Shown in pieces: positions 1 to 11,500 of a stretch of 64,000 nucleotides of DNA (position 1 is the first letter of the stretch; every line of letters starts with the position of its first letter). The position numbers and the translations under genes were made by a program. The notes under the pieces were generated by a model. That model searched no databases and was not told the origin of the DNA. It was given only the letters and a program-made list of their open reading frames with translations. Origin of the DNA: Mesostigma viride (taxonomy: Eukaryota; Streptophyta; Mesostigmatophyceae; Mesostigmatales; Mesostigmataceae). The DNA lies in assembly GCA_009746045.1 (NCBI GenBank), contig RPFO01000276.1, forward strand, positions 1,494,824-1,558,823. Direction: 5' to 3'.

Positions 1-851
1 GCTTTGTGCCACCCAGGGCACCTGCATCCCATGTTCTCGGCATCTCGGCACGATGATCCTATCAGCTGCCACGCACCGGGGTGCCAAACATGCCTGCAAG
101 GGTGACCACGCTATCCCAAACATCCCTCGTGAGGCGTCTCATGAGAGCACATGGCCACATGCGACGTGTCCCTTGAGGGTGGCTACGAAAGCCACTGTCC
201 CATGTTGGAACACGTGCGTTGCGACAAGGCACGGGATCCATTGGACAGGAACATGGAAACCCAAAGGTCTGCGTGGCAGCGCCGCCTCGATCGCACAAGC
301 GCGCGACTTGAGACATGCTACCTCCTTCAACCACAAGCATGCTGCCACGTGACCCTCCACCTGGCATCATCCACCAAGGCTTCTGGGCCGAGCCACACCC
401 TATCCTGTGCCCTAAGGCTGCGCGTCAACGCGCCTGCCTTGGCCAGCATGTGCACCTCTAAAGAATGAGCACCGGTAGAGCATGTGCCTGGAGGGGTGAG
501 CCCCCAGTACTGCCCCCCAGCCCCTCTGTGTGCAAGGGTCCGCCTTGAGCATCTCTACTGGCTGTGTGTCACTGCGGGCGCCTTGGCTGCTACTAAGTAA
601 ATCTATGCCCACTACAGGCCTCGGCAAGCATGCGCACCGCACGACTGGCTCGCATACTACGAGCTGACGACTCCATGGCCCGCATGCGCACCCCACGCGC
701 GCACCCCCCCATGGGCAGCATGCGCACCACCCAGGGTGAATGCTACTTGGCTAGCGTGTTCATAACATTCCTATGCTAGCGCGCGTACTGTAGCAACTTA
801 TGCTAGCGCACGTACTGCAGCGACTTGTGTGCCCTACGGCCAGACACCCAC
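1..851. other. Presumed TOP3B intron sequence at window edge
   Basis: The exon ending at 852 has a good donor (AAG/GTGGGT on the minus strand), so this stretch should be the following intron. I found no further TOP3B exon and no convincing gene on either strand. A minus-strand fragment near 540-565 reads PVEMLKAD and resembles the end of exon 4, but lacks a proper donor. Confidence 0.5.
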
Positions 852-3800
852 CTTGAGCATCTCCACCGTGTTGAGGCCGTGCGGCCGCTGCTTGCGCTCC
901 TCCTTCTCGCTCCATTCCACCACGTGCAACGACCCCGCCTCCGCCACCAGCTTTTGGAACACCATCGCTATCTGGGGGGGCCCAGGCAGGGGGGGAAGGC
1001 AGGGGGGGGATGGAACACACAACCGTGATGCAAGCTTCACAGACACCACCAAAGTGGAGGCAACATGGAAGGGGTCCATCAAAATGGAGGCGCCATCGAA
1101 GTGGGCAGGGTAACCCACGGCCACACGGCAAGGTGCACCAGGTGGCCATGCGGAGGCAGACAAGCGCGAAGCGGTGGTGCGCGAGCAATGTGAATGTGTA
1201 CCGCAGTAAAACATCCACAGACATATGAGAAATCACAGACAAAAATATGCCATGAAGATTGACATTTAATATATTATACAATTGTACTAGTATCAACGCG
1301 ATTCCGGGATAAGGACAGTCCCCAGCGGCCAGCTGGGATGCAGGTACACCCATGATCACAGATCTACCGCACCCGCGACGCCTAGCAGACGCATGGGGAG
1401 CTTCCATGGAACCATCCTCCGCAGCAATGATGGCCGACCACAGCGTAGAACACAAAACTTGGGACCCAAATGTCGTACACTGCCAGGGGGCTACACAAGA
1501 CATTGTGAAGCGCCTCTATTGAACACCCACACTGCCTTACTGACATTTTTTTCAAACACCTCCCCCCAGGCCTTCCGTCGTGATCAAACCTACCCCCCTC
1601 CCTGACTAACATCGTCATAGAACATGGCCCTCCTCCCTTACGCCTTAATCAAACATGCCTTTATCAAACTTGCCCCCCCCTCACTCACGTCCTTATCAAA
1701 GATGCGCCCCCTCTCCCACTCCAGCTCCACGTTGCGCCCACCCTTGACCACAAGCGGGCGCACCACCCAGAAGGGCTCCGGCACAAACGTCACGATGCGC
1801 TGATGCCGCTCCACGCAGAAGCCGAGCGTGGGTGTCTGGCAGGGACCGTAGCTGGAGGGCAATGCACGCCAAAACCCGCAATCCATGTGTGTGCACGCCT
1901 TGCAGAGCTTGTGTGAGCTAGTTTGTATCAATCCAGCACTGGGTTGGGTCGCTGGATCCCCCCATGATGGGCTCATGACCAGGAAGCACGCGGGAGTGCT
2001 TTGTGATGGCGGACTGCACCGATGGACCCGTGATGGATGCGGCGACTATGCAGGCAACTTGCCCAGAACTGCAGGGGGGATTTTCTTGTGAAGGGAATGC
2101 CACGTGGCGCAACCAGGTATGCCCCTGCTGGCTAACAGGGGCATAGCAGGGGCATGCGATGGGGTACAGTGACGGTTGGGACGGGGGAGCAACACCGTGG
2201 GAGGGCAACGAGTTGGGAGACGTTCTCACTGTGTGCTGTAAAGTAGTTGGATCGGGGCGGATGATGCAGCCGTGGTGGCGGCACGGCCAGCAATGGTGTG
2301 TTGGTGTGTGCGTTGAGTCCAGCGGCGCGTCGGTCATGTGTGGCGTGGTTATGCCGTCCCCTCAAGTCCCTCTCGCCTCCCCTCCCCTCCCTCCCCTCCC
2401 CTCCCTCCCCTCCCCTCCCCTCCCCTCCCCTCCCCTCCCCTCCCCTCCCCTCCCTCCCTCCCCTCCCCTCCCCTCCCCTCCCCTCCCCTCCCCTCCCCTC
2501 CCCTCCCCTCCCCTCCCCTCCCCTCCCTCCCCTCCCCTCCCCTCCCCTCCCCTCCCCTCCCCTCCCCTCCCCTCCCCTCCCCTCCCCTCCCCTCCCGCAT
2601 GCAGCACGGTCCACCAACTTCATCACACGCGTTACGTGTAAGACCCCATTACATGAGAAAGCTCCACCCACCTGATCACACACACACACACACACACAAG
2701 ACGCCATTACATGAGAAGGCTCCACCCACCTGATCACACACACACACACACACACACACACAACCACAACCACAACCACAACCACAACCACAACCACGCA
2801 CTCACAATGGCCCACCCACCTAATCACACTGGCGTCGAGGTTGCCGTACTTGCCCTGGAAGTAGCGCGTCTGGAACCGGGTGAATGCGACACCCACCTTC
2901 AGGTCAAGCTCTTGCCTGGGTGCGTGGGGAAGCATGGGGACAGGAGGGAGGATGGGTGGGTGAAGGGGGGGTAGGGGGCTAGGGGGGTAGGGGGGTTACG
3001 TAGAGAGGACAACGGGCCGGCATATCAGCACGACTTGAAGCACAGCGCCTGTTGTACTCATTCTGGGTTTGTCAGGCAGCGGCAGGATGCTTCTCACACA
3101 GCCACCACCACCCCATTCAAATCCCATGGCATGAAGCCCTGCCCTACCCTGTGCCCTGTGCCCTGTGCCCTGTGCCCTACGCCCTGGGCCCTGCGCCCTG
3201 CGCCCTGCGCCCTGCGCCCTGCGCCCTGCGCCCTGCGCCCTGCGCCCTGCGCCCTGCGCCCTGCGCCCTGCGCCCTGCGCCCTGCGCCCTGCGCCCTGCG
3301 CCCTGCGCCCTGCGCCCTGTGCCCTGTGCCCTGTGCCCTGTGCCCTGTGCTCTGCGCCCTGTGCCCTGTGCCCTGTGCCCTGCGCCCTGCGCCCTGTGCC
3401 CTGTGCCCTGTGCCCTGTGCCCTGTGCTCTGCGCCCTGTGCCCTGTGCCCTGTGCCCTGTGCCCTGTGCCCTGTGCCCTGTGCCCTGTGCCCTGTGCCCT
3501 GTGCCCTGTGCCCATGAAGCGCCCTGAGTGAACCCCATTCCAGTACCAGCGGCTAGAGAACGGCAAGAAGGGGGGTCAACCGAGCCGGGAAGGGGGCTCA
3601 ACTGAACCAGAAGGGGGGGCAACCATGCCGGCATGTGAAAGTATCTTGGTCACACTTGCCGTCATGATTATTGACTACTTGCGCCTGATTTTGCATGCAT
3701 TCGCTCCTTTGACCTGAAACAATGGCAATATCGCACAATGCAGCCAACCGCGCGTGCATGCTAAATCAGGCGCATGCAGCTGCGCTGTTCCATGAAGAAA

Positions 3801-4415
3801 TTGGGTGGGATGGGGACGGGGTTGCGACAAGTGGTACTGGGTACTGCTGAAGAGGAGGAGGGGCAAGCGTTGGCAGCAACAGTACCGTGCATCCACGGAG
3901 AGGGACTCGTTCTTGCTGGGTTCTCCCAAGTTGGTCATCGCCGCTTGGATGGCGGGCGCGCTGATGGCAGAGAACTTGGCGCGATACACTTGCTGAGCGC
4001 CTGCTTCTGGCGTCCGCATCCACTGGACCGTGTTCTCCATAACCTCGAAGCAGATGTTCTCGCCTTCGCGGTCGCAGTCTAGCCAGAGGACCAGGTACTC
4101 GCAGCCCTTGGCCTCGCTCTGAAGGTGCTTGCACACGTGCGCCTTTTTGTTGGATTCGACCTTGACCGTTGGCGCGTCAAATAGAGAGGCAGGGTCTGTC
4201 GTATCCCAATTCTGGTAGTTCGGAGGAAAGTCGCAATTGTAAATGTGGCCGATGACAGACGTGCACTTAAAGTCGGCATGACGGCCCCGAAAGCTACCAT
4301 TGAAGTAGTGGACGTCCAGGGCGCTGCGTTGCGTGCTCATTTTCCCGTAGGATAGCGCCTGGGCAATAGACAACGCAATGCTAGGCTTCTCTGCAACCAT
4401 CAAAACGGTCGGCAT
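852..4415 (-). CDS. TOP3B: DNA topoisomerase 3-beta, 5' part (exons 1-4; gene continues off the left edge)
   Basis: Type IA topoisomerase of the TOP3-beta branch, which passes single strands of DNA or RNA through a transient break. Four exons join in frame with GT-AG introns: complement(3886..4415), (2820..2915), (1689..1851), (852..971). The ATG at 4415 opens directly into the TOPRIM domain (MPTVLMVAEKPS). The metal-binding motif LWLDCDREGENICFEV follows, then SVDARQELDLKVG across the first junction, GPCQTPTLGFCVERH in exon 3 and LNTVEMLK at the end of exon 4. All follow animal/plant TOP3B in order. The catalytic-tyrosine segment (SYPRTE type) is not found between 1 and 851, so it must lie beyond the edge. 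Introns carry CCCCT, CA, CAACCA and 7-bp GCCCTGY repeats. Divergent from the helicase at 5519. Family assignment is strong; intactness of the rest cannot be judged. Confidence 0.93.
2376..2596. repeat. CCCCT/CCCT simple repeat in a TOP3B intron
   Basis: About 220 bp of almost pure CCCCT with occasional CCCT units, a pyrimidine-only plus strand. It lies in the intron between TOP3B exons 2 and 3. It yields long proline/serine or glycine/arginine ORFs in all frames, which are artefacts. Confidence 0.95.
2640..2800. repeat. Duplicated intron segment with CA and CAACCA arrays
   Basis: Two near-identical ~60-bp segments (ATTACATGAGAARGCTCCAC followed by CCACCTGATCA) each run into a CA dinucleotide tract. 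The second continues into about six CAACCA units just before TOP3B exon 2. All is intronic. Confidence 0.85.
3147..3513. repeat. 7-bp tandem repeat GCCCTGC/GCCCTGT in TOP3B intron 1
   Basis: About 50 units of a 7-bp motif. The first half is mostly GCCCTGC and the second half mostly GCCCTGT, so the array has two homogenised domains. It sits in the intron between TOP3B exons 1 and 2. Confidence 0.95.
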
Positions 4416-5518
4416 TTTCTAAAATGGCAATTGCGAAGCTACTAAATATATGCCGCTTCCTTCCCTGGTCTCTCACCCCAATTTCTCTCAGAATTTAGCA
4501 GATGTTAGGGTCGCCAAACAGGCAAATCCCCAGCAATCAGCTGATAATTCCGTAGCAAGCTTCTTGCATGAAACAGGATGCCTTCGGCATGCTTAACATA
4601 AAGTCGATCGCGCCCAAGATGCAGCCATTTCCCGTCGTGAAGTGAACATTCCGACTAATTTGCCCACGTTACGGGCATCGTATTTTACGCGCACATTTAT
4701 TCAAAAGAGACCTGAACACCGATATGCTGCAGATCCTTCCCAGGCAGCCATGGCGCCCGCAATGGGATACATTACATTGGTCACGGCCTCGGCACTCCAT
4801 AAGCCAATGCAGTTGGCACGTGCACGGAAAGATATATTCCCCATGGATCAATAATGTGCCGGATGCGTGGTGCGTATACATAGGGATGGTTTACCAATTA
4901 CTAGTCTTATTTAATAATTGATTATGTTAGTTAATTAGTTAATTAGTTGTAGCCCACGCTAAATAACTAATTAATTATGTACTTAACATGTAACTAGCAC
5001 CCTCTGTTTCCTGTTGGGACGTGGGACTTGGATAGTGGCACGGCTTCGGGCACTTGGCTGACTTTTATGGCTGCTGCCGGCTGTAGGTTATTGTGTCGTC
5101 CGCCAGTAGCCTTTCCTACCACTGTTACTTTTTGGGACACCACGTACACAGCCGACTACCTACAGTAAGATAGGGCGAAGCATAAAATAAAAGACCACTC
5201 ACGGCTCACCAACCGTCGTATACTAATAGGCGGCAACGAAAGTTGTCTGCATTTGCTTTGGCGGCTCGCAATTGCCTGAATTATATTGTCTCCACAGCAA
5301 TTACACCCTTCGTATGGGTGTAGTTGGCGTTAGCGTCGGTGCGGACGCCGGAATGTCGCCGGTACTGCGTTCTTCACGTTGGGTGCGAACTGCCGCGCAC
5401 ATCGCATGTAAGTTAATTTGCGCTTGCTTACGTTAGCTCTACTAACGTAAGAGCTTGCGCCTAGCCGGTCTCATGAAACAGTGCTGACAACGTGTCTGTC
5501 ACGCAAGGAGAATGCATC
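4416..5518. promoter_or_regulatory. Divergent intergenic region between TOP3B and the helicase
   Basis: About 1.1 kb between two divergent start codons, so it should hold the promoters and 5' UTRs of both genes. It is clearly more AT-rich than the flanking exons, especially 4905-4985 with TTAATTAGTTAATTAG-like runs. I see no diagnostic TATA box or other motif that I would defend. Confidence 0.45.
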
Positions 5519-8500
5519 ATGTCGATGATAACATTTGTTCATTTACCGTGCCTGCTTTGTATGTCCCTCGCAGCTGGGCGAGCAGGAAATGCCGTGTGGC
5601 TAGCTTCACCTTCGAAATACCGGGCTTCAAGCGCCCAAGTCTATTGCACTGGAGCGGTCATAAGACAGCGATCGTGGCTTTGCGCGGGTCTCAAGGGGCG
5701 AGAGAGTGTTGCAATTTTGGGGGATGCAAAAAATTCACGGCTAAACGACTCTACCATACTCGGTGCATTCAGATCTAGCTTCCTGGGTGTGCTTGGGGGA
5801 CCAGGCTACTCGTACGTTACGAAGCCACGTGACAATGACCTGCCGACTATGAGAGCAGGGCGGTTGGCATCCACCCGCCTCCTCAGCGCGTCGTCTCTTG
5901 TAGCCGGCAAAAGTGGACGGTCCCCCCGCGACACGGTATTCCCTGTCGCGGCGACCTTGCAGGATGAGCAGGGACAAAGCGTCGATGACGACGAGATTGA
6001 GGACCTAGAGGATGATGTGGACGAGGAAGACGTGTCTGGTGATGACAGCGTGGCGGATGCCAGCAAGGATGCTCGCGAAGAGAACGTGCCCAGCTTTGCA
6101 TCCCTGGGGGTGCTGCCTGCGCTGGTGGAGGGTCTGGTCGCAGCAGGCTTCAAGGTCCCTACCGAGGTCCAGGTGCGTCTGGAGCGAGGCGGGCTACGGT
6201 CTGGTGTGGGTGGCTCCACAGGTTTGGGTGCACACCGCAGGGTAGGTAGGCAGGTTGTCTGGCCCACCAGACACCGCTCACATCCATCCCTATGGCCTTT
6301 GTTGGCTTCTTTTTGTAATTGGTGCATAGCTAAGCTCATGTCATTCCCTGGACAGTCATGCAGGTGTGCGTGCAGGCAACTGTAGCAAGTGCCGGCTTCC
6401 GTCACACGACGTGCTACAACCAGCATCTACACTCGAGTAGCATCACGTACTGCCCTTCAAATGGAATCCGACATATGTGTGCGCACCGATATAAATAAAT
6501 ATAGGTATGTGCACCGATATCAATAAATATAGGTATGTGCACCGATATAAAAAAAAATGAAGGTATGTGTACCGATATAAATAAATATAGGTATGTGCAC
6601 CGATATAAATAAATGAAGGTATGCGTACTGATATAAATAAGTATGGGTGTGCCGATGTAAATAAGTATGGGTGTGCCGATATAAATAAGTATGGGTATGT
6701 GTGCCGATATAAATAAGTATAGGTGTGCGTACCGATATTATTGCGGGTTAGCACACGTATAAACGAGCAGCCATTGGCTCGGTGATTGCATGTGGCAGTT
6801 GCACCCATCACAGCCCCGTCTACTGACCCTATTTTCGCTTGCGCCCCCTCCTTGCCCTCATCCTGCCTCGCGCCCCCTCACCTCACCTCCTCCCTCATCC
6901 TGCCGCATGACCCAACCTCCTGCCGCATGCCCCCTGACCCAACCTCCTGCCGCATGCCCCCTGACCCAACCTCCTGCCGCATGCCCCCTGACCCAACCTC
7001 CTGCCGCATGCCCCCTGACCCAACCTCCTGCCGCATGCCCCCTGACCCAACCTCCTGCCACATGCCCCCTGACCCAACCTCCTGCCGCATGCCCCCTGAC
7101 CCAACCTCCTGCCGCATGCCCCCTGACCCAACCTCCTGCTATCATCCTGCTGCATGCCCCCTCACATCAACTCCATCCCCAGGAGGTGTCCATCCCCCCT
7201 CTGCTCGCCGGCAAGGACGTGGCGCTGCAGGGCTACACGGGGTCGGGCAAGACCCTGGCGTACCTCATCCCCTCCCTGCAGCTGCTGTCAGGCCTTGCGA
7301 GCCAAAAGGAGGACAAGGGGGTGAAGGTGGTCATCGTGGCGCCCTCGCAGGAGCTGGCCATGCAGGTTGGTGAACCAAGCATGCGTGCAACTTTTTCCTA
7401 ATCCTTTTTCCTAAAGGGGTTGCCTTGCGAAGCCGTAGTGGTGGGGTGATCAAACATGCAGATGAGTCAACTAGACATGCAGGCTAGCTCATCAAAAGCG
7501 CAGATGGGTTCAAAAAACTCGCAGGCTGGTCGATGACAGCTGCAGGTGGGTCCGTGAAGCAGGCAGGTGTTTTTATGGTCGCTTGTGGATGCGGAGACTT
7601 GGCCCTAAATGTGCAGTTGGTGGTCCGGTGCTCCTGCGGTGCACCGATGTCGTGGTTGGCCGTGCGCTACTGGCAGCAGAACAAGCCACCCTGGTTGCAT
7701 GTGTTAGGCAGGTGGCGGCGGCGGCGGCGGTCATGCTGAGTGGCATACATGAGTATTCCGCGTCGCCTGTCCACATCCCCCGTGAGGGTTTCTCACGACG
7801 TCATCAGGGGGGTTCTTAGGGTGGCAAGCATTCTTGAGTGCTCCATGCGCCGATACGAAACAGTACGTGCTGCCACACGATCCGCCCCCATCGCCCCACC
7901 CACACTCTTGTACCCTGAGGGATGCTCCTCCCTGCGTCCCATCTACATTTGAATGCTTCCCTGCCGCACTCCTCGCGTGGCTGTGTCCCCCCTCCTGACT
8001 GCTGATCCGGGGGCCTTCACCTGCCGGTGTTCCCGATCGTGCCTTGCCTCGTCACGGCCTGCCTTGCCACGTGGTCACGGGTGACATCTGCCAGATTGTG
8101 CGTGAGGCGCGCCGCTTGCTGGACAAGGACGCGGGGTACCTGGTGCAACCCATCATTGGAGGGGCCAACCTGCGCCGACAGGTAGGACCAGGGCACGCAC
8201 AGGCATGGCTGCCGCACTCGAAGGCACACCGTCGGTGGCCGCGCACCCCTGCTGGCATCAACACGGCCCACGCATCACAGGAAGGCATGACGAGGGAAAG
8301 GAATGCATCCGTGGGCCACCTGACCTTCGCTGTAGGATGGAGCATGTGGGGTAGGATGGAGCCTGGTTTGTGTCTGCGGTTTATTTCCGCGCAAGCATTA
8401 AGCATCCTCTCAATTTCCGGTGGGTTGTCACCCGCCCTGTTCATGCGTGTGGCGACGGAGTGGCCAGCGCCGCGCACATGTGCTGGCATCTGCGTGCACT

Positions 8501-11500
8501 GGCTCGCATTGCGCTACCATGAGCTAACATGCGCGCCGGTGCATCCCCCTGGTATGGCTTGCACAGACGTGGCGCGTATGGCTTGTCGACGGGCCATGCT
8601 CTTTCCCTTGTTTCACAGCGGGGGCGGAGGATCTTCCTCACAACGCACTGCGGGGGGGTTGTTTCTCACACGCGCCCCCAGCCTGTCTCCCCCTCACTGC
8701 CGCCGTATCTCATCCCCCACACTGCCCTGTTTCCTCCAATGTGTGGTCTTAAGCGCGCTGTCTGCTTGTGCTCCTTAAACTGTACCTGCATCCGCCCCCA
8801 GGAGGAGGCACTTGCCCGCAACAAGCCTGCCATCGTGGTGGGTACTGTCGGCCGCCTCGCTGAGATGAGCCGCACGGGCAAGTACGTGGGGCAGGGGCAA
8901 GTACTTTTTTAATGCGCGGGTGGGGCCAAGCAGCTGCTATGTGGGGGCGGGCAAAAGTATTCTAGGGACAGGGGCATGGGCACTGTGATGGGGGCCCGGG
9001 GCACGCAAGTGCGGACAGGGGAGATGGACGGCGAGAATGCGGGTGGGGGGGGCACGATGTGCGGGCCAGGTGGCAGCATTTCGTGCCCCCTTGGGCGATG
9101 TTGATTGCATGTGTGAACCTTCAAGATGCGATGGTGCAAGCTGGAAAGTCAGGCAAGCACCCCTCCTCCCCATACAGGCTCGTGTGTGCGAACACCCCCC
9201 CCGTTGTGTCTGCTCCTGCCCACGCCTTGTCATCCTTCATCGCTGCTGGTCTGTGATCTCTAACGCCTCCTTGGCTGGCGCCTCCCTTCCTCTGACCGAC
9301 TAGCAACCTGCCATCTGCCCCACACACCCCATTCCTCTCTTCCCTGCGACACTCGTGCCGGCGGCCCCTCGCCCCCACGCAGGCTGCAGACCCACACGGC
9401 GCGCCTGCTGGTGCTGGACGAGGCGGACAAGCTCCTGTCGATGGACCAGCCCCAGGACCTGGACCGGCTGCTGCAGCACGTGGGCAGCAGGGCCAGCCGG
9501 CAGACCGTCACCGTCTCCGCCACCATGCCCAAGGCCGTGCTCAAGGCATCCCTGCACCTGGTGGGTGGCATCCCTGCACCTGGTGGGTAGCCAGGCGTGG
9601 CAGGACTGTATGCCATGCCTGTAGTCAGTGGTCGATGGAGGGTGGGGGCTTGCCCACAGCAATACGATGGTCACCTTTGAAGGGGGGTGGAAGGGGGATG
9701 TCAAGTGCAGAGTCCGACATCGTGTTGGAGATGTCGGTTTCTCCGCGTTTCCCCCTGCCGTCAGTGCCGTGTTTTCTCCGGCATGGGGATCTTGGCCTTA
9801 GGAATGCATGCTTTCGTCTCCAGCAAGGCGATGACATGCCTCTGGGTGGCGTGTGAAGCTTACCAGTGGCATGGGTGAGGCAGCGTCTGTGTGCGTGCCA
9901 GCAATGTTCATGTGCACGTGGGTTGCGCGTCCCCCCGCCCCCCCCCCTTCCGCCCTCCTCCCTTCCCGCCCCCTTCCCTCCCCCCCGCTGCATTCTCTAT
10001 CTATCTGTACACATTGTGTTGACCTCTGTCTCCCTTGCACGCGGTCCCAGCCTTTCTTGCCAATGGCAATCTGTTTGCTCAAGTCCGCTCATCGGATCGA
10101 TCTTTCTCGCGGATCTTTCTCCTTCCTTTCTCCCCTCGGTTGCCAGAGCAAGGACTTGGTGTACGTACGCCCAGGGCAGGGTGCCGTGCCCGCGCAACAA
10201 CTCAACAGCATGGCAACGGCACTGCCATCAGTGCAGGGGGGTGCGGTGGCGGACGAGGGCGAGAGGCTGCGTGAAGACACAGGCCTAAAGTTCAGCCTGC
10301 CCCCTCAGCTGGAGCATCGGTAGGGCCCACGCCGTGTGGCTTATTGGTTGGGTGATAACCAGGGTGATATGGCCTTGGTTTGGATATAAAAGTGCATGGG
10401 CCTACAGTGATGCAGCCAGTTGGCGCCTGGGTACCTTTTAGAGGGCATGTGGATGTGGGTGCGGTCGATGCCATGGTGTTTGCTTGGAAGTGGGTGTTGG
10501 TTGCTGCGAGCGATTTGGGACCTGTTGAAACGGTGCCGGTTGGTTTCCGTGATTCTGTACAGTTTCGTCATCTGAGGATGATGGGTGCGCTTGCGACATG
10601 CATGGTGGCGTGATGCCATTCTACCGCAGCATCAACCCTACCCACCCATGCACACTACCCACCCATGCACACTACCCACCCATGCACACTACCCACCCAT
10701 GCACACTACCCACCCATGCACACTACCCACCCATGCACACTACCCACCCATGCACACTACCCACCCATGCACACTACCCACCCATGCACACTGCCCACCC
10801 ATGCACACTACCCACCCATGCACACTGCCCACCCATGCACACTGCCCACCCATGCACACGACCCACCCATGGACACGACCCACCCATGCACACGACCCAC
10901 GGTCACCTGTCATGGAACGGGGATGCATCCCCCGCCTCCTCCCTGTGACGTGACGCCGCGTCTCGTGTTTGCCTCCGCCCTGCCCAGGCGCATGCCCCCT
11001 CATGCCCAGCCTCATCGGTCACCGATGGCAGCGCATGCCATGTATCCTCCACCTTTCATTCTGCCCCTGTCCCACCGTTTCCGTCCGCCCTGCCCCACCC
11101 CTCCCTCTCTTCTCCCCTCCCCCTCCCTCTCCTCTCCCCTCCCCCTCCCTCTCCCCCCCCCTCCCCCAGCTATGTGGTCGCGCCGCGCCTGCGCCGCGTG
11201 GACGTCCTCCGCCGCTGCCTGCACGCTCTGGATGCGCGCGCGGCGCTCGTGTTCCTCAACTTTCGGCGCCGCATGGAGGTGGGCACCTGCAGGGATGCAC
11301 GCACACACATACACGTGCACGTATGCATGCATAACCATTGTGCTGCTTGTCTAGCGGATATATATTTATACCCACGCTCGCTCACGCACGCACTCTCCCA
11401 CACACCTACGGGGTGGCAGGAGGGCCCACACAGCACACAACATGCGGAAAAGCAATGGCAGGAGGGCCTACACGGCCATTGCCTTGCCTGTTTTTCTGTG

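Noticed and set aside
535-590. Possible extra TOP3B exon reading PVEMLKAD on the minus strand
   Set aside because: It only repeats the end of exon 4 in diverged form, is followed by GCGGAC rather than a GT donor, and does not supply the next conserved TOP3B segment.
3035-3634. Long proline/cysteine or glycine/arginine ORFs on both strands
   Set aside because: They are translations of the heptamer repeat inside a TOP3B intron; the same applies to ORFs over the CCCCT, GGGA, ATG, CATC and 23-bp arrays.
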